Assembly (NCBI GenBank): GCA_963674545.2
Contig: CAXXFB010000001.1
Location: forward strand, 372,001 to 436,000
Direction of reading: 5' to 3'
From: JABGQS01 sp963674545
GTDB lineage: Bacteria; Bacillota; Clostridia; Christensenellales; SZUA-584
Length of the DNA: 64,000 nt
Part shown: piece by piece, positions 1 to 9,420 of the stretch
Numbering within the stretch: position 1 is the stretch's first letter
Layout: each line of letters starts with the position of its first letter
Position numbers and translations under genes: made by a program
Notes under the pieces: generated by a model
Told to the model about the DNA's origin: nothing
Seen by the model: only the letters and a program-made list of their open reading frames with translations
Database searches by the model: none

Positions 1-1372
1 GTTTCTGTATATTTTCACGCAGAAGCTTTTTCTCCTGCGTATAGAGCATCGCAGTTCCGTTCTTTGATAGCAGTGAATCCAGCTTCTTTATAAACTGCCT
101 GTATAGGAGCTTGTTTTCTTCATGTCCGGAAACACGATTGCCAAAGGGCATGTTTGAAATTATCTCGTCGAACTGCATTGAATCGAATTCCAGTATATCT
201 TTCTTTATCAGCGATATATCAAGCCCAGATGCTTTCCTGTTTGAAAGTGCTGCACGAATTGCCACAGTAGATTTGTCAACGCCAACAAGGCTTTTACATT
301 GCATTGCCAACGAGCGTTCTATCAGCATTGTTGCACTTCCGCAGAAAGGGTCAAGCACGTCTGATTCTTTATTGAAATACTGCTTGCATACCTGCATTAC
401 ACTTGCTGCTGTCACAGGATTAATGCTTGCGGAAATAGTTTTTACTCTATATGGGAACCTGTCTTTGCTCGGAAGAACTGCAAAAAGTGTACCGTTGCGA
501 AAGGCACGTATTTCAAATGAATACACTGACGGATTGTCATGATATCCATAGTCCGCAAGTGCGCTGCTAATTCGGTTAATTACCGACGTACGCTGCTGAG
601 GCGGGTATTTACCCGTTTCTATGCGATAGCTTAGTCCACGGCATCCCATTTCTCCGAGTTTTATTGCAATTTCTTTAAAATCTTTAAGGCTGCCAAGATA
701 GTAAAGAGCTTCGTCATAACAGCGAAGAGAACTAAGCGCAGAATAAGCTATTTCAATTATCCGTTCACCACGCTTTTTATATGCAATTCCTTTTTCATCC
801 AGCTCGGATACCAGTGCGCTTTGTTTAATGAATGTAACTGAAGCGGTTTTAGGAAGATTGAAGCTTATATTTTCCCGGGGTTTTACTGTCTTTGCCAAAG
901 CTTTTTTAAGTGCATTGCTCTCTTCCATAGTATGCTTTTTCTCGCCCGGCTCTATCGTATATCCTGCAAGATATTTATTTGGTTCATCAGTATTCCCGAG
1001 AGCAAGAATTATTGAAGGACGTACAAACCTTGTCTTTTCTTCATTCAATGCTTTGCAAAGCTTTTCGGCACACTCCTGCGCTGCGCACTGTCCGATAAGA
1101 GCGAACGCTACCTTTCTTGCTTTGTCGTCGTCTATACTAATAAGGCTGTCTATATTATCTATTATAATAGGCTTTAGTATGGTATAGCTTTTCTTTCTTC
1201 TTGAGGCATCGGCAAGAAACCGCAGTGCTGCACGTCTGTTTTCGCCAGAAATCAGTTTAAAGGCGTCTTGCTCTATTCCTTCAAAGCAAAGCAGCTCGTC
1301 AAGCGCTTCACGTTTCTTTTCTCCTGACAGAACAGGATATTCTTTTATCATATTTAACAATTTACTATTCAT
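1..1372 (-). CDS. SAM-dependent RNA methyltransferase-like protein with helical-repeat N-terminus (partial)
   Basis: The reading frame is open from the ATG at 1372 to the left edge of the window, giving 457 codons without a stop; the C-terminus lies outside. About the first 165 residues are rich in short amphipathic helices, resembling HEAT-type repeats. A methyltransferase of the UPF0020/THUMP-associated class follows, with a SAM-binding motif DPFCGSATM near residue 340 and a catalytic NMPFG (NPPF-type) motif near residue 405. Proteins with this motif pair usually methylate the exocyclic amine of guanosine in tRNA or rRNA; the target here is inferred only by class. The start overlaps the 3' end of murG by 8 bases, suggesting translational coupling. 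No clear Shine-Dalgarno is visible; an in-frame ATG at 1351 is an alternative start. Confidence 0.8.
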   Translation of the reverse strand, partial: MNSKLLNMIKEYPVLSGEKKREALDELLCFEGIEQDAFKLISGENRRAALRFLADASRRKKSYTILKPIIIDNIDSLISIDDDKARKVAFALIGQCAAQECAEKLCKALNEEKTRFVRPSIILALGNTDEPNKYLAGYTIEPGEKKHTMEESNALKKALAKTVKPRENISFNLPKTASVTFIKQSALVSELDEKGIAYKKRGERIIEIAYSALSSLRCYDEALYYLGSLKDFKEIAIKLGEMGCRGLSYRIETGKYPPQQRTSVINRISSALADYGYHDNPSVYSFEIRAFRNGTLFAVLPSKDRFPYRVKTISASINPVTAASVMQVCKQYFNKESDVLDPFCGSATMLIERSLAMQCKSLVGVDKSTVAIRAALSNRKASGLDISLIKKDILEFDSMQFDEIISNMPFGNRVSGHEENKLLYRQFIKKLDSLLSKNGTAMLYTQEKKLLRENIQK

Positions 1373-2417
1373 CTAAAATAACTTTAACTACCTTATCCGC
1401 TGCGTATATTGCATCCTGCATTTCTAGAACTTTTTTTATTTCTTCTTTGTTGTCATAAAGCTTTAATATTGCTTCAAAAAGACTTTCCGGCGTCATTTCG
1501 TCCTGATCGACAACTATTGAATAGCCTTTTGATTCGAAATAGCCTGCATTTAGTATCTGGTCTCCCCTGCTGCATGACCTCGGCAGTGGTATAAGAAGGG
1601 CAGGAATTTTTAGCGCAAGTATCTCAAAGACTGCCGTTGCGCCTGCACGCGAAACCATAATATCAGATGCGGCGTATATATCTGCAAGTTCTTCAGAAAT
1701 ATATCCGAACTGTTTATAGCCGCTCGGCAGATCTCCCGGAAGAATATTCTTACTTCCTCTTATATGTATAACATCGAATTCTTTTAGCAGTTCCGGCATT
1801 ATCATGTCCAGAGCGTAGTTTACAGACTGCGCACCAGAGCTTCCGCCCATTATAAGAATAACGGGTTTCTCACCAGAAAAGCCGCAAAGTTTCAGTCCCT
1901 TTTCCCTTTGACCGTGCAGCAGACTTTCTCTTATGGGAAGGCCGGTAAAAACACCTTTCGATTCAGGAACATGACTTAAAGATGACTCAAAAGAGACACA
2001 GACTTTGTCTGCTTTAGGTATGCATAGCCTGTTTGCAAGGCCTTGTGTATAATCTGATTCGTGCAGTACTATACGGATGCCCAGAGAATGGGCGGCAAAA
2101 ACTACAGGAACAGAGACAAACCCGCCTTTTGAAAAAACAGCCTGCGGCTTAATTTTTTTTAGTATGCGCCGTGCCTGGAAATAACCCGCTGCGATCTTGA
2201 AGGGATCTATAAAATTCTTAAAGCTGAAATAGCGGCGTAATTTGCCTGCGCTAATTACATGGTATGGTATGTCTTTTATTATATCTCTCTCCATGCCATT
2301 CTTTGTGCCAATATATTCTATACTGTAACCCCTTTTCATAAGCCTTGGTATAAGAGCCAGGTTTGGGGTAACGTGTCCGGCAGTTCCTCCGCCGGTCATA
2401 ACAATTGTCTTGTTCAT
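1365..2417 (-). CDS. murG: MurG, lipid II synthase (UDP-GlcNAc transferase)
   Basis: The 350-residue product transfers GlcNAc from UDP-GlcNAc to lipid I to make lipid II on the inner face of the membrane. The family hallmarks are present: N-terminal GGGTAGHVTPNL, HESDYTQGLANR, a central glycine-rich GGSSGAQSVN, and a C-terminal SRAGATAVFE donor-binding segment. I chose ATG 2417 because GGGAG lies just upstream. The longer frame from 2444 would start inside the probable -10 box. The gene stands apart from the usual mur/fts cluster and is followed, overlapping by 8 bases, by the methyltransferase-like gene. Confidence 0.95.
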   Translation of the reverse strand: MNKTIVMTGGGTAGHVTPNLALIPRLMKRGYSIEYIGTKNGMERDIIKDIPYHVISAGKLRRYFSFKNFIDPFKIAAGYFQARRILKKIKPQAVFSKGGFVSVPVVFAAHSLGIRIVLHESDYTQGLANRLCIPKADKVCVSFESSLSHVPESKGVFTGLPIRESLLHGQREKGLKLCGFSGEKPVILIMGGSSGAQSVNYALDMIMPELLKEFDVIHIRGSKNILPGDLPSGYKQFGYISEELADIYAASDIMVSRAGATAVFEILALKIPALLIPLPRSCSRGDQILNAGYFESKGYSIVVDQDEMTPESLFEAILKLYDNKEEIKKVLEMQDAIYAADKVVKVILDE

Positions 2418-2442
2418 ATCTTCTCCCGAAACTGTTTGTTGC

Positions 2443-2450
2443 ATTATACC
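2443..2450 (-). promoter_or_regulatory. Extended -10 promoter for murG
   Basis: On the minus strand TGG is followed by a perfect TATAAT (2448-2443), an extended -10 element. No good -35 is present, as is usual for extended -10 promoters. The predicted transcript start near 2436 fits the chosen murG start at 2417. Confidence 0.55.
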
Positions 2451-2505
2451 ACATGAACAAAGATTACACTATATATTGTGCTCAAATTAAAATACAATTA
2501 TAAAC

Positions 2506-2534
2506 TTAACAAATACTTTGTCTCAATGTATAAT
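2506..2534 (+). promoter_or_regulatory. Sigma-A type promoter for the DUF1295 gene
   Basis: TTAACA (2506-2511), a 17-base spacer and TATAAT (2529-2534) lie about 36 bases upstream of the start codon at 2571. Confidence 0.75.
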
Positions 2535-2570
2535 AAATCTGTAATCATATTTTATTTTAAGGAGAACCAT

Positions 2571-3443
2571 ATGAATAAATTCTCGAAGCGCAGCAGCCTC
2601 GTTATTGTTTTGCTAGTTTATTTAGCGGCTTTTGCACTATGCCTCCTTCTTTTTGATGCCGTTCAAAACTGGACAAGCAGTTTAATTTTGACGTTCTTTA
2701 TTTTGGACATTGCAGCAACTCTTTTCGTTTGGGCAGCGGGGCTTGTTTTTTCTAATGCCAGCATGTATGACCCTTACTGGAGTGTTGCACCGCCGGTAAT
2801 GGCAGTTTTCTTTACTGCATATGCTGCCGGACTTAGCGCAGCTTCGTGGCTTTTTATAGCGGTATTTTTTGTTTGGGGTGCGAGACTTACTGTAAACTGG
2901 GTAGTCGACTGGAAGGGGTTTTCCCAGCAGGATTGGCGCTACACTATGCTGCACGATAAAAACCCTAAGATATATTTTCTTACGAATCTTTTCGGTATCA
3001 ACCTTGTTCCCACGCTTTTTGTATTTGCGGCGATGATACCTGCTTTTGTAGGTATAAGCATACCAGGCAATATAAATGCTCTTTCGGTAATTGGCGCTAT
3101 AGTCTGCATTGGCGCAGCAACATTGCAGCTAATTTCCGACGGTCAGATGAGAGCATTCAGGCACAGCGGCAATGAAGGAAAACACATGCAAAGCGGGCTT
3201 TGGAAGTATTCAAGACACCCGAATTACTTCGGTGAAGTATCATTTTGGTGGGGAATCTATATAATACAGCTAAGTATAGCCCCGGATTACTGGTATACAA
3301 TTGCCGGGCCTGTGCTTATGACGCTGCTGTTTGTGTTTATAAGCGTGCCAATGATGAAAAACAAGCTGCTTGCATCAAAGCAAGGTTATTATGAGTATGT
3401 AAGGACCACATCCATGCTTATACCGCTGCCAAGGAAGAAGTAA
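2571..3443 (+). CDS. DUF1295 family membrane protein (steroid 5-alpha-reductase-like fold)
   Basis: The 290-residue protein has about seven hydrophobic segments. Its C-terminal signature GLWKYSRHPNYFGE is typical of the DUF1295 / isoprenylcysteine methyltransferase / steroid reductase superfamily, where the Arg-His-Pro-Asn block binds the cofactor. Bacterial DUF1295 proteins lack an assigned substrate, so only the fold class is claimed. ATG 2571 is preceded by AAGGAG with good spacing; the longer frame back to 2478 has no ribosome binding site and runs through the promoter. The gene is monocistronic, with its own promoter and a terminator shared with the converging GNAT gene. Confidence 0.85.
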   Translation: MNKFSKRSSLVIVLLVYLAAFALCLLLFDAVQNWTSSLILTFFILDIAATLFVWAAGLVFSNASMYDPYWSVAPPVMAVFFTAYAAGLSAASWLFIAVFFVWGARLTVNWVVDWKGFSQQDWRYTMLHDKNPKIYFLTNLFGINLVPTLFVFAAMIPAFVGISIPGNINALSVIGAIVCIGAATLQLISDGQMRAFRHSGNEGKHMQSGLWKYSRHPNYFGEVSFWWGIYIIQLSIAPDYWYTIAGPVLMTLLFVFISVPMMKNKLLASKQGYYEYVRTTSMLIPLPRKK

Positions 3444-3444
3444 A

Positions 3445-3468
3445 AAAAGCACCTTTCGGGGTGCTTTT
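3445..3468. terminator. Bidirectional intrinsic terminator
   Basis: AAAAGCACC (3445-3453) pairs with GGTGCTTTT (3460-3468) around a 6-base loop, with a U run in either direction. It sits between the converging DUF1295 and GNAT genes and overlaps the stop of the latter. Confidence 0.8.
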
Positions 3469-3922
3469 ATAATATGTAGTTCCATTCGTATATACACTTT
3501 TGTCTTTCACCCATCTTATACATTTCATTGTATGGAGGAAGGTCTACAATTCCGGAGAGTACTGCGCCTAGTTTCTCACACGTTCTGCGTGAAGGTGTAT
3601 TGTCCGGGTTACATGTAATAAGCAGCGTTTCCATTCCGTGTGCCCTTGCTACCTGCGCGATTATTCTGCATGCTTTTTCAGCATAACCGTGCCCCCTGTA
3701 TCCTTCATAGACTCTGTAGCCTATGTTGCCGCCATAATAAGTATTGGCATTGCGGCCGATCCTTATATCTATCTGGCCTATTGGTTCCTTATCTCCATGC
3801 ATTGTAATATGATAGATGTATGCAGGTAAATATCCTTTTATTTTAACTGCCTTGGCTTTCTTTTTTATCCTTAGGTCTATTTCATTATCAGTAAGAAAAT
3901 CTAGTTTTTTAAACTTGAACAT
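3467..3922 (-). CDS. GNAT family N-acetyltransferase
   Basis: The 151-residue protein has the GNAT pattern: GNIGYRVYEGYRGHGYAEKA forms strand beta-4 and the acetyl-CoA pyrophosphate loop (R/Q-x-x-G-x-G/A variant, here RGHGYA), followed by a CNPDNTPSRRTCEKLGA segment typical of strand beta-5 and helix alpha-4. The substrate cannot be deduced. It begins 5 bases after the uvrA stop and is probably the last gene of a uvrB-uvrA-GNAT transcript, although its job need not relate to repair. Confidence 0.85.
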   Translation of the reverse strand: MFKFKKLDFLTDNEIDLRIKKKAKAVKIKGYLPAYIYHITMHGDKEPIGQIDIRIGRNANTYYGGNIGYRVYEGYRGHGYAEKACRIIAQVARAHGMETLLITCNPDNTPSRRTCEKLGAVLSGIVDLPPYNEMYKMGERQKCIYEWNYIL

Positions 3923-3927
3923 AATTG

Positions 3928-6744
3928 TTAAAGCAGCGGTCTTAAAAACTCTCCCGTTGCGCTTCCTTTGATTTTTACGACCTGTTCCGGCGTACCCTTG
4001 GCAATTACTCTTCCGCCGCCGTCACCGCCGTCCGGTCCTAAGTCTATAATATAATCCGCACACTTGATAACGTCAAGGTTATGCTCTATAACAATCAAAG
4101 TATTGCCTTTGTCTGCCAGCCTTGAAAGTATGCCTACAAGCTTGTTGACGTCGTCTGCATGAAGGCCTGTGGTAGGCTCGTCAAGCAGAAAAAGCGTGTT
4201 GCCTGTCTGACGCTTTGACAGGTGAGTTGCGAGCTTTACACGCTGTGCCTCGCCTCCTGAAAGCGTTGTGGAAGGCTGACCAAGCTTGATATAGCCAAGA
4301 CCTACCTCCTGAAGGACGGAAAGCTTTGAGAATATTGACGGTATGCTGCTGAAGAAATCAACGGCTTCTTCGACTGTCATATCAAGCACTTCCTGTATAT
4401 TCTTGCCTTTATAACGAACTTCAAGCGTTTCCCGGTTGTATCTTGCGCCTTTGCAGACTTCACATGGAACATAAACATCCGGCAAAAAGTGCATGCCTAT
4501 CTTAATGATGCCGTCACCGCTGCAGGCTTCACAGCGCCCGCCTTTTACGTTGAAAGAAAACCTGCCTTTATTATACCCTCTCACCTTGGCATCTTTAGTA
4601 GAAGCAAAGATATCCCGGATATCATTAAATACTTTTGTATAAGTAGCAGGATTTGATCTCGGGGTTCTTCCTATCGGGCTCTGGTCTATATCTACGACCT
4701 TGTCTATGAGCTCTGCTCCTACTATACTGTCGTGCTTGCCCGGCTTGTCTTTAGCGCGGTTTATCTGTTTTGCAAGAGCTTTGAAGAGTATTTCGTTTAT
4801 AAGCGTTGATTTACCGCTCCCTGAAACTCCTGTTACTGCCGTTATTACTCCAAGCGGAAAATCTACGTTGATATTTTTAAGATTGTTTTCTCTTGCGCCT
4901 TTAACCGTAAGTTTGCCTGTTGATTCACGGCGGTTCTCTGGCAATGCAATTGTCTTTTTACCGGAAAGATATTGTCCTGTTATGGATTTATCGTCTGCTT
5001 CAATCTGTTTTGGAGTACCAGCTGATACTATCTTGCCGCCGTGAACACCTGCGCCCGGCCCTATGTCGATAACATAGTCGGCACTTCTAATAGTGTCCTC
5101 GTCGTGCTCCACTATTATAAGGGTATTGCCGAGTTTCTGAAGCTCACGCAGAGTTGTAAGCAGTTTTTTATTGTCACGCTGATGAAGCCCGATGCTTGGT
5201 TCGTCGAGTATATAAAGCACGCCCGTCAGCCCGGAACCTATCTGAGTTGCAAGACGTATGCGCTGAGCTTCACCGCCTGAGAGAGTACCTGCATTCCTTG
5301 AAAGCGTAAGATATGAAAGACCTACGTTGGTGAGGAAATTCAGCCGAGAACGCAGTTCTTTTAGTACACGGTCTGCAATAAGCCGCTGCTTTTCGGAAAG
5401 GTTGACTTTATCGAGGAAATCAAGCGTCTTATCTATAGGCATATCTGAAAGCTGCGCTATGTTTATGCCACCGAGCTTTACTGCAAGAGGCTCTGGACGC
5501 AACCTTGCGCCGTTGCACACCGGACACTTAAGCTCAGTCATATATTTTTCTATTTCTATTTTTACTGCGTCAGAATCTGTCTGCATATAGCGGCGTTCCA
5601 AGTTAGTTATTATACCTTCAAACTTATTGAGGAATGTTCCTTTGCCGTAATCGGAAACATAGTCAACTTCAAAGCGCTCATTCTTTGTACCATATAGCAG
5701 CTTGTTCTGAATGTCTTTTGGAAGCTTCTCAAAGGGCGTATCCATATCGAAACCAAAATGCCTTGCCATACCTTTGAAATACTGGCTGCCCCAACTATCT
5801 GATGAGCCACTGTTCCAACCGGATACCCTAACCGCACCCTGCGCAAGAGAAAGAGACCTGTTCGGCACGACAAGATCTTCGTCTACTTTCATTATCGTGC
5901 CAAGGCCATGGCAGTGCGGACAAGCTCCGTACGGGTTGTTGAATGAAAACATACGCGGAGAGATTTCGTCTATACTTATTCCGCAGTCTATACATGCATA
6001 GTTTTGTGAATAACGCTTTTGTTCTCCGCTTGTCATATCAGAGATTTTAACAACACCGTCGCCAAGGCTCAGGCTGGTTTCGACTGAGTCATGCAGTCTT
6101 GATTCTATATCTTCTTTTATTACTATTCTGTCTATAACAACATCTATACTGTGCTTTTTGTTTTTCTCCAGATTTATTTCCTCGTCCAGAGTATATGTTA
6201 TGTCGTCTATCACGACACGTGTATATCCGGATTTGCTAAGGTCTTCAAGAAGTTTGTAGTGCTGGCCTTTCCTTCCGCTGATTACAGGCGAGAGTATCAT
6301 AAGCTTGGTACCGGCAGGTTTCTTTATGATATCGTCAACAATCTGGTCTACTGTCTGCCGTTCTATCTTTTTGCCGCACTTTGGACAGTGCACTTCGCCA
6401 GCACGAGCAAAAACAAGCCTTAGATAGTCATGTATCTCGGTTACGGTACCGACTGTCGAACGCGGGTTGCGGCTGGTCGTTTTCTGGTCTATTGATATTG
6501 CCGGAGAAAGCCCATCTATATGATCGACATCCGGCTTTTCCATCTGCCCCAGAAACTGGCGGGCGTATGCTGACAGAGATTCAACATATCTGCGCTGCCC
6601 TTCTGCATATATCGTATCGAAAGCAAGCGAAGATTTCCCGCTGCCTGAAAGTCCTGTTATAACCACAAGATTGTCTCTCGGTATCTCAACGTCTATATTT
6701 TTTAGGTTGTGCTCTCTGGCACCTTTTATCTTGATGTAGTCCAT
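3928..6744 (-). CDS. uvrA: UvrA, excinuclease ABC subunit A
   Basis: This 938-residue damage-recognition ATPase of nucleotide excision repair has a normal length for the family. Two ABC modules are present, with Walker A GLSGSGKSSL near residue 31 and GVSGSGKSTL near residue 640, and signature LSGGEAQRI/LSGGEAQRV in each. Zinc-binding cysteine pairs appear in both halves (CPKC and CIDC in the first, CEAC and CEVC in the second). It starts one base after the uvrB stop, with GAAGGA at the end of uvrB as ribosome binding site, so the two genes are coupled. Confidence 0.98.
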   Translation of the reverse strand: MDYIKIKGAREHNLKNIDVEIPRDNLVVITGLSGSGKSSLAFDTIYAEGQRRYVESLSAYARQFLGQMEKPDVDHIDGLSPAISIDQKTTSRNPRSTVGTVTEIHDYLRLVFARAGEVHCPKCGKKIERQTVDQIVDDIIKKPAGTKLMILSPVISGRKGQHYKLLEDLSKSGYTRVVIDDITYTLDEEINLEKNKKHSIDVVIDRIVIKEDIESRLHDSVETSLSLGDGVVKISDMTSGEQKRYSQNYACIDCGISIDEISPRMFSFNNPYGACPHCHGLGTIMKVDEDLVVPNRSLSLAQGAVRVSGWNSGSSDSWGSQYFKGMARHFGFDMDTPFEKLPKDIQNKLLYGTKNERFEVDYVSDYGKGTFLNKFEGIITNLERRYMQTDSDAVKIEIEKYMTELKCPVCNGARLRPEPLAVKLGGINIAQLSDMPIDKTLDFLDKVNLSEKQRLIADRVLKELRSRLNFLTNVGLSYLTLSRNAGTLSGGEAQRIRLATQIGSGLTGVLYILDEPSIGLHQRDNKKLLTTLRELQKLGNTLIIVEHDEDTIRSADYVIDIGPGAGVHGGKIVSAGTPKQIEADDKSITGQYLSGKKTIALPENRRESTGKLTVKGARENNLKNINVDFPLGVITAVTGVSGSGKSTLINEILFKALAKQINRAKDKPGKHDSIVGAELIDKVVDIDQSPIGRTPRSNPATYTKVFNDIRDIFASTKDAKVRGYNKGRFSFNVKGGRCEACSGDGIIKIGMHFLPDVYVPCEVCKGARYNRETLEVRYKGKNIQEVLDMTVEEAVDFFSSIPSIFSKLSVLQEVGLGYIKLGQPSTTLSGGEAQRVKLATHLSKRQTGNTLFLLDEPTTGLHADDVNKLVGILSRLADKGNTLIVIEHNLDVIKCADYIIDLGPDGGDGGGRVIAKGTPEQVVKIKGSATGEFLRPLL

Positions 6745-6745
6745 A

Positions 6746-8710
6746 CTATCCTTCTCTTATTATCTCTTTCATTTTCATAAGCTCGTCACGCAGCACAGCC
6801 GCAGTTTCGAACTCCAGCTCCATTGCGGCCTGCCGCATCTGCTTTTCAAGTATGGCAGCTTTTTTGCGGGCGCCTGAAATGGATATCTTTTCTTCTTCCT
6901 TTACCGGCTTTGTTATCTCAAGCATTGAATAAGTATCTTTTACAATGGTCTTAGGAGTTATGCCATTTTCTTTATTATACTTCACCTGAGTTTCACGACG
7001 GCGATTTGTTTCGTCTATCGCACGCTGCATTGAACCTGTGACTTTGTCTGCGTACATCAGCACTCTGCCTTCAACGTTTCTGGCTGCTCTTCCTATCGTC
7101 TGTATAAGCGAGGTCTCATTGCGAAGGAAGCCTTCTTTGTCTGCATCAAGCACAGCAACCAGAGCAACTTCAGGAAGGTCGAGCCCTTCACGGAGAAGAT
7201 TTATGCCTACGAGAACGTCGAACTCCCTCATCCTGAGCTGCCGTATTATCTCCATACGCTCCAGCGTATCTATATCTGAGTGCATGTATTTTACACGTAC
7301 GCCCAGTTCTTTATAATAGTCAGTAAGCCGTTCCGCCATGCGTTTTGTCAGTGTTGTGACCAGCACGCAATAGTCCTGCTTGACTGTTTTTCTTATCTCG
7401 CCCAAGAGATGTTCTACCTGTCCTTTAGCCGGGTATACAGTTATCTGTGGGTCTACCAGCCCCGTCGGTCGGACAATCTGCTCAACAACTTCGCCGGCAA
7501 GTTCTCGTTCATAGACAGCCGGAGTTGCGCTCACATATACGGTCGTTCCCTGACGCTCCTTGAACTCGTCGAATTTTAGCGGACGGTTGTCGTACGCAGA
7601 AGGAAGCCGGAAACCGTATTTTACAAGCATGTCTTTTCTTGAATAATCACCTTTGTACATTGCCCTGACCTGCGGCAGCATAACGTGTGATTCGTCTATG
7701 AACATGATATAGTCATCCGGAAAATAGTCAAGCAGCGTAAAAGGAGGGTCTCCCGGTTCTCTGCCGTCAAAATATCTCGAATAGTTTTCTATGCCGCTAC
7801 AGTAGCCAAGCTCCCGAAGCATCTCTATATCATACATAGTACGCTGACGAATACGCTCCGCTTCCAGAAGTTTGCCCTGAGATTCGAAGAAAGATATCTG
7901 CGCAAGCATATCTTCTTTTATTTCACCCAGTTTATGCTTCATTGCTTCACGTTCGATTACGTAATGCGAAGCCGGGAATATTATCATGTGTTCCCTTGTA
8001 GCAAGAGCCTTCCCTGTTACAACTTCTATTTCAAGAATACGTTCGATCTCATCGCCGAAGTATTCTACTCTTACAGCTTTTTCCATGGTGCTTGCCGGGA
8101 AGATCTCCAGAGTGTCGCCACGAACACGGAAACAGCCTCTTCTAAAGTCAATATCGCTTCTGTTATAATTGATATCTACAAGGCGTTCTATAAGCCGGTC
8201 TCGGTCAAAAAGCATGCCGGGTCGCAGGGATATAGTCATGTTCCTGTATTCATGAGGGTCGCCAATTGAGTATATACATGAAACTGACGCAACAACAATA
8301 ACATCCCTTCTTTCCTGAAGCGATGAAGTTGCGCTGTGCCGAAGCCTGTCTATTTCATCATTAATGCTGGAATCCTTCTCTATATAAAGATCTCGACCGG
8401 GTATGTATGCTTCCGGTTGATAGTAGTCGTAGTAAGAGACAAAAAACTCTACAGCGTTTTCCGGGAAATATTCTCTGAATTCGCTGCATAGCTGTGCTGC
8501 CAGCGTTTTATTATGAGCTAAAACAAGAGCCGGACGCTGAAGCCTCTCAATAACGTTTGCGGCTGTAAATGTTTTGCCGCTGCCTGTTACCCCAAGAAGG
8601 ACCTGATTACGCTTGCCCTGTTCTATCCCTTCGACTAATTTGTCTATCGCCTGCGGCTGACTTCCTGCAGGCCTATATTTTGAATGAAGCTTGAATTCCA
8701 ATTCTCTCAC
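6746..8710 (-). CDS. uvrB: UvrB, excinuclease ABC subunit B
   Basis: The 654-residue DNA helicase-like subunit loads at lesions with UvrA and recruits UvrC. Walker A GVTGSGKTFT lies near residue 40, followed by the damage-strand-separating beta-hairpin region YYDYYQPEAY, DESH in motif II, QTIGRAARN in motif VI, and a C-terminal UVR domain (residues ~615-650) for UvrC contact. The start has an AAGGTGAG ribosome binding site. It is the first gene of the uvrB-uvrA-GNAT unit. I see no clear LexA box in the short upstream region. Confidence 0.98.
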   Translation of the reverse strand: MRELEFKLHSKYRPAGSQPQAIDKLVEGIEQGKRNQVLLGVTGSGKTFTAANVIERLQRPALVLAHNKTLAAQLCSEFREYFPENAVEFFVSYYDYYQPEAYIPGRDLYIEKDSSINDEIDRLRHSATSSLQERRDVIVVASVSCIYSIGDPHEYRNMTISLRPGMLFDRDRLIERLVDINYNRSDIDFRRGCFRVRGDTLEIFPASTMEKAVRVEYFGDEIERILEIEVVTGKALATREHMIIFPASHYVIEREAMKHKLGEIKEDMLAQISFFESQGKLLEAERIRQRTMYDIEMLRELGYCSGIENYSRYFDGREPGDPPFTLLDYFPDDYIMFIDESHVMLPQVRAMYKGDYSRKDMLVKYGFRLPSAYDNRPLKFDEFKERQGTTVYVSATPAVYERELAGEVVEQIVRPTGLVDPQITVYPAKGQVEHLLGEIRKTVKQDYCVLVTTLTKRMAERLTDYYKELGVRVKYMHSDIDTLERMEIIRQLRMREFDVLVGINLLREGLDLPEVALVAVLDADKEGFLRNETSLIQTIGRAARNVEGRVLMYADKVTGSMQRAIDETNRRRETQVKYNKENGITPKTIVKDTYSMLEITKPVKEEEKISISGARKKAAILEKQMRQAAMELEFETAAVLRDELMKMKEIIREG

Positions 8711-8725
8711 CTTAAAATCCGGATA

Positions 8726-8734
8726 TTATAGCAT
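8726..8734 (-). promoter_or_regulatory. Extended -10 promoter for uvrB
   Basis: The minus strand reads TGC followed by TATAAT (8731-8726), an extended -10 element without a strong -35. It lies about 16 bases upstream of the uvrB start codon, so the transcript would have a short leader just containing the ribosome binding site. Confidence 0.5.
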
Positions 8735-8772
8735 GTTTTCTTCTAATCCGTGTAATTAATTTTTAAAATTAA

Positions 8773-9210
8773 TCATTTATTTCTACCTGCTTCGATTTTT
8801 AAATGCATAAGTTTCATTGCATCATCAGCAATCTTTTGGTCAGTCACTTTTATCATCAGCCATTTTGTTCCGTTGAACAATTTTGTATCGTCAATAAGTT
8901 TTTTAACGTAATCAGTATAAGCTTGCTTTACATTGTCAAACAAAACAATATCTCTATCGCCAAGGACAATAAGCGCGGTGAAGCTTTCTTCTTCCGGATA
9001 TAGTGTGCATAAAGCTTTACCGCTTTTTTTATATTTGACATTCCACCCCGGTTTTGCAGCACATACGCTAAAAGCAATTTTTGGCTTTGTACTAAAGTTA
9101 CTTTCGATATCTGTAATTAATCTTTGCCAAATATGTTTAGCTTCCCCGTTAATGCTCTGTTTTATTTGCTGCATATCAGGCAATGAATTTTTATCTTGAA
9201 TTATATCCAT
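8773..9210 (-). CDS. DUF3788 family protein
   Basis: The 145-residue soluble protein matches the DUF3788 pattern: a central FSVCAAKPGWNVKYKKSGK block followed by LCTLYPEEESFTALIVLGDRD. Members are small cytosolic proteins of unknown function. I set the start at ATG 9210, preceded by GGAGGG; the longer open frame to 9432 runs through the intergenic region and overlaps the divergent promoter. It is transcribed divergently from the DUF4062-like gene and may belong to the same accessory islet. Confidence 0.8.
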   Translation of the reverse strand: MDIIQDKNSLPDMQQIKQSINGEAKHIWQRLITDIESNFSTKPKIAFSVCAAKPGWNVKYKKSGKALCTLYPEEESFTALIVLGDRDIVLFDNVKQAYTDYVKKLIDDTKLFNGTKWLMIKVTDQKIADDAMKLMHLKIEAGRNK

Positions 9211-9362
9211 AAACCCTCCACCATAATTAGGATTACAAAACATCAATACCAAACAAATATTCTCACTTACAATAGTATAACCTATAGATATAAAGTTGCC
9301 AATAGTATAAATGAGAATTGATATACTGTTTACAATGTGTTCGGTATATGAAAAACAGTTTA

Positions 9363-9392
9363 TTGAATTGATATCGCCAAAAATGGTATAAT
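9363..9392 (+). promoter_or_regulatory. Promoter for the DUF4062-like gene
   Basis: TTGAAT (9363-9368), an 18-base spacer and TATAAT (9387-9392) lie 28 bases before the start codon at 9421. Confidence 0.65.
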
Positions 9393-9420
9393 ATAAAAAA
9401 ACTTTTTGAAGGAGAGTATA

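Noticed and set aside
111..1187. Two plus-strand open frames opposite the methyltransferase gene
   Set aside because: They have no ribosome binding site or recognisable domain, and the minus strand holds a coherent methyltransferase across the same bases.
8755..8773. Palindrome ATTAATTTT-T-AAAATTAAT after the DUF3788 gene
   Set aside because: It is all A-T with a one-base loop and no T run, too weak for a terminator.
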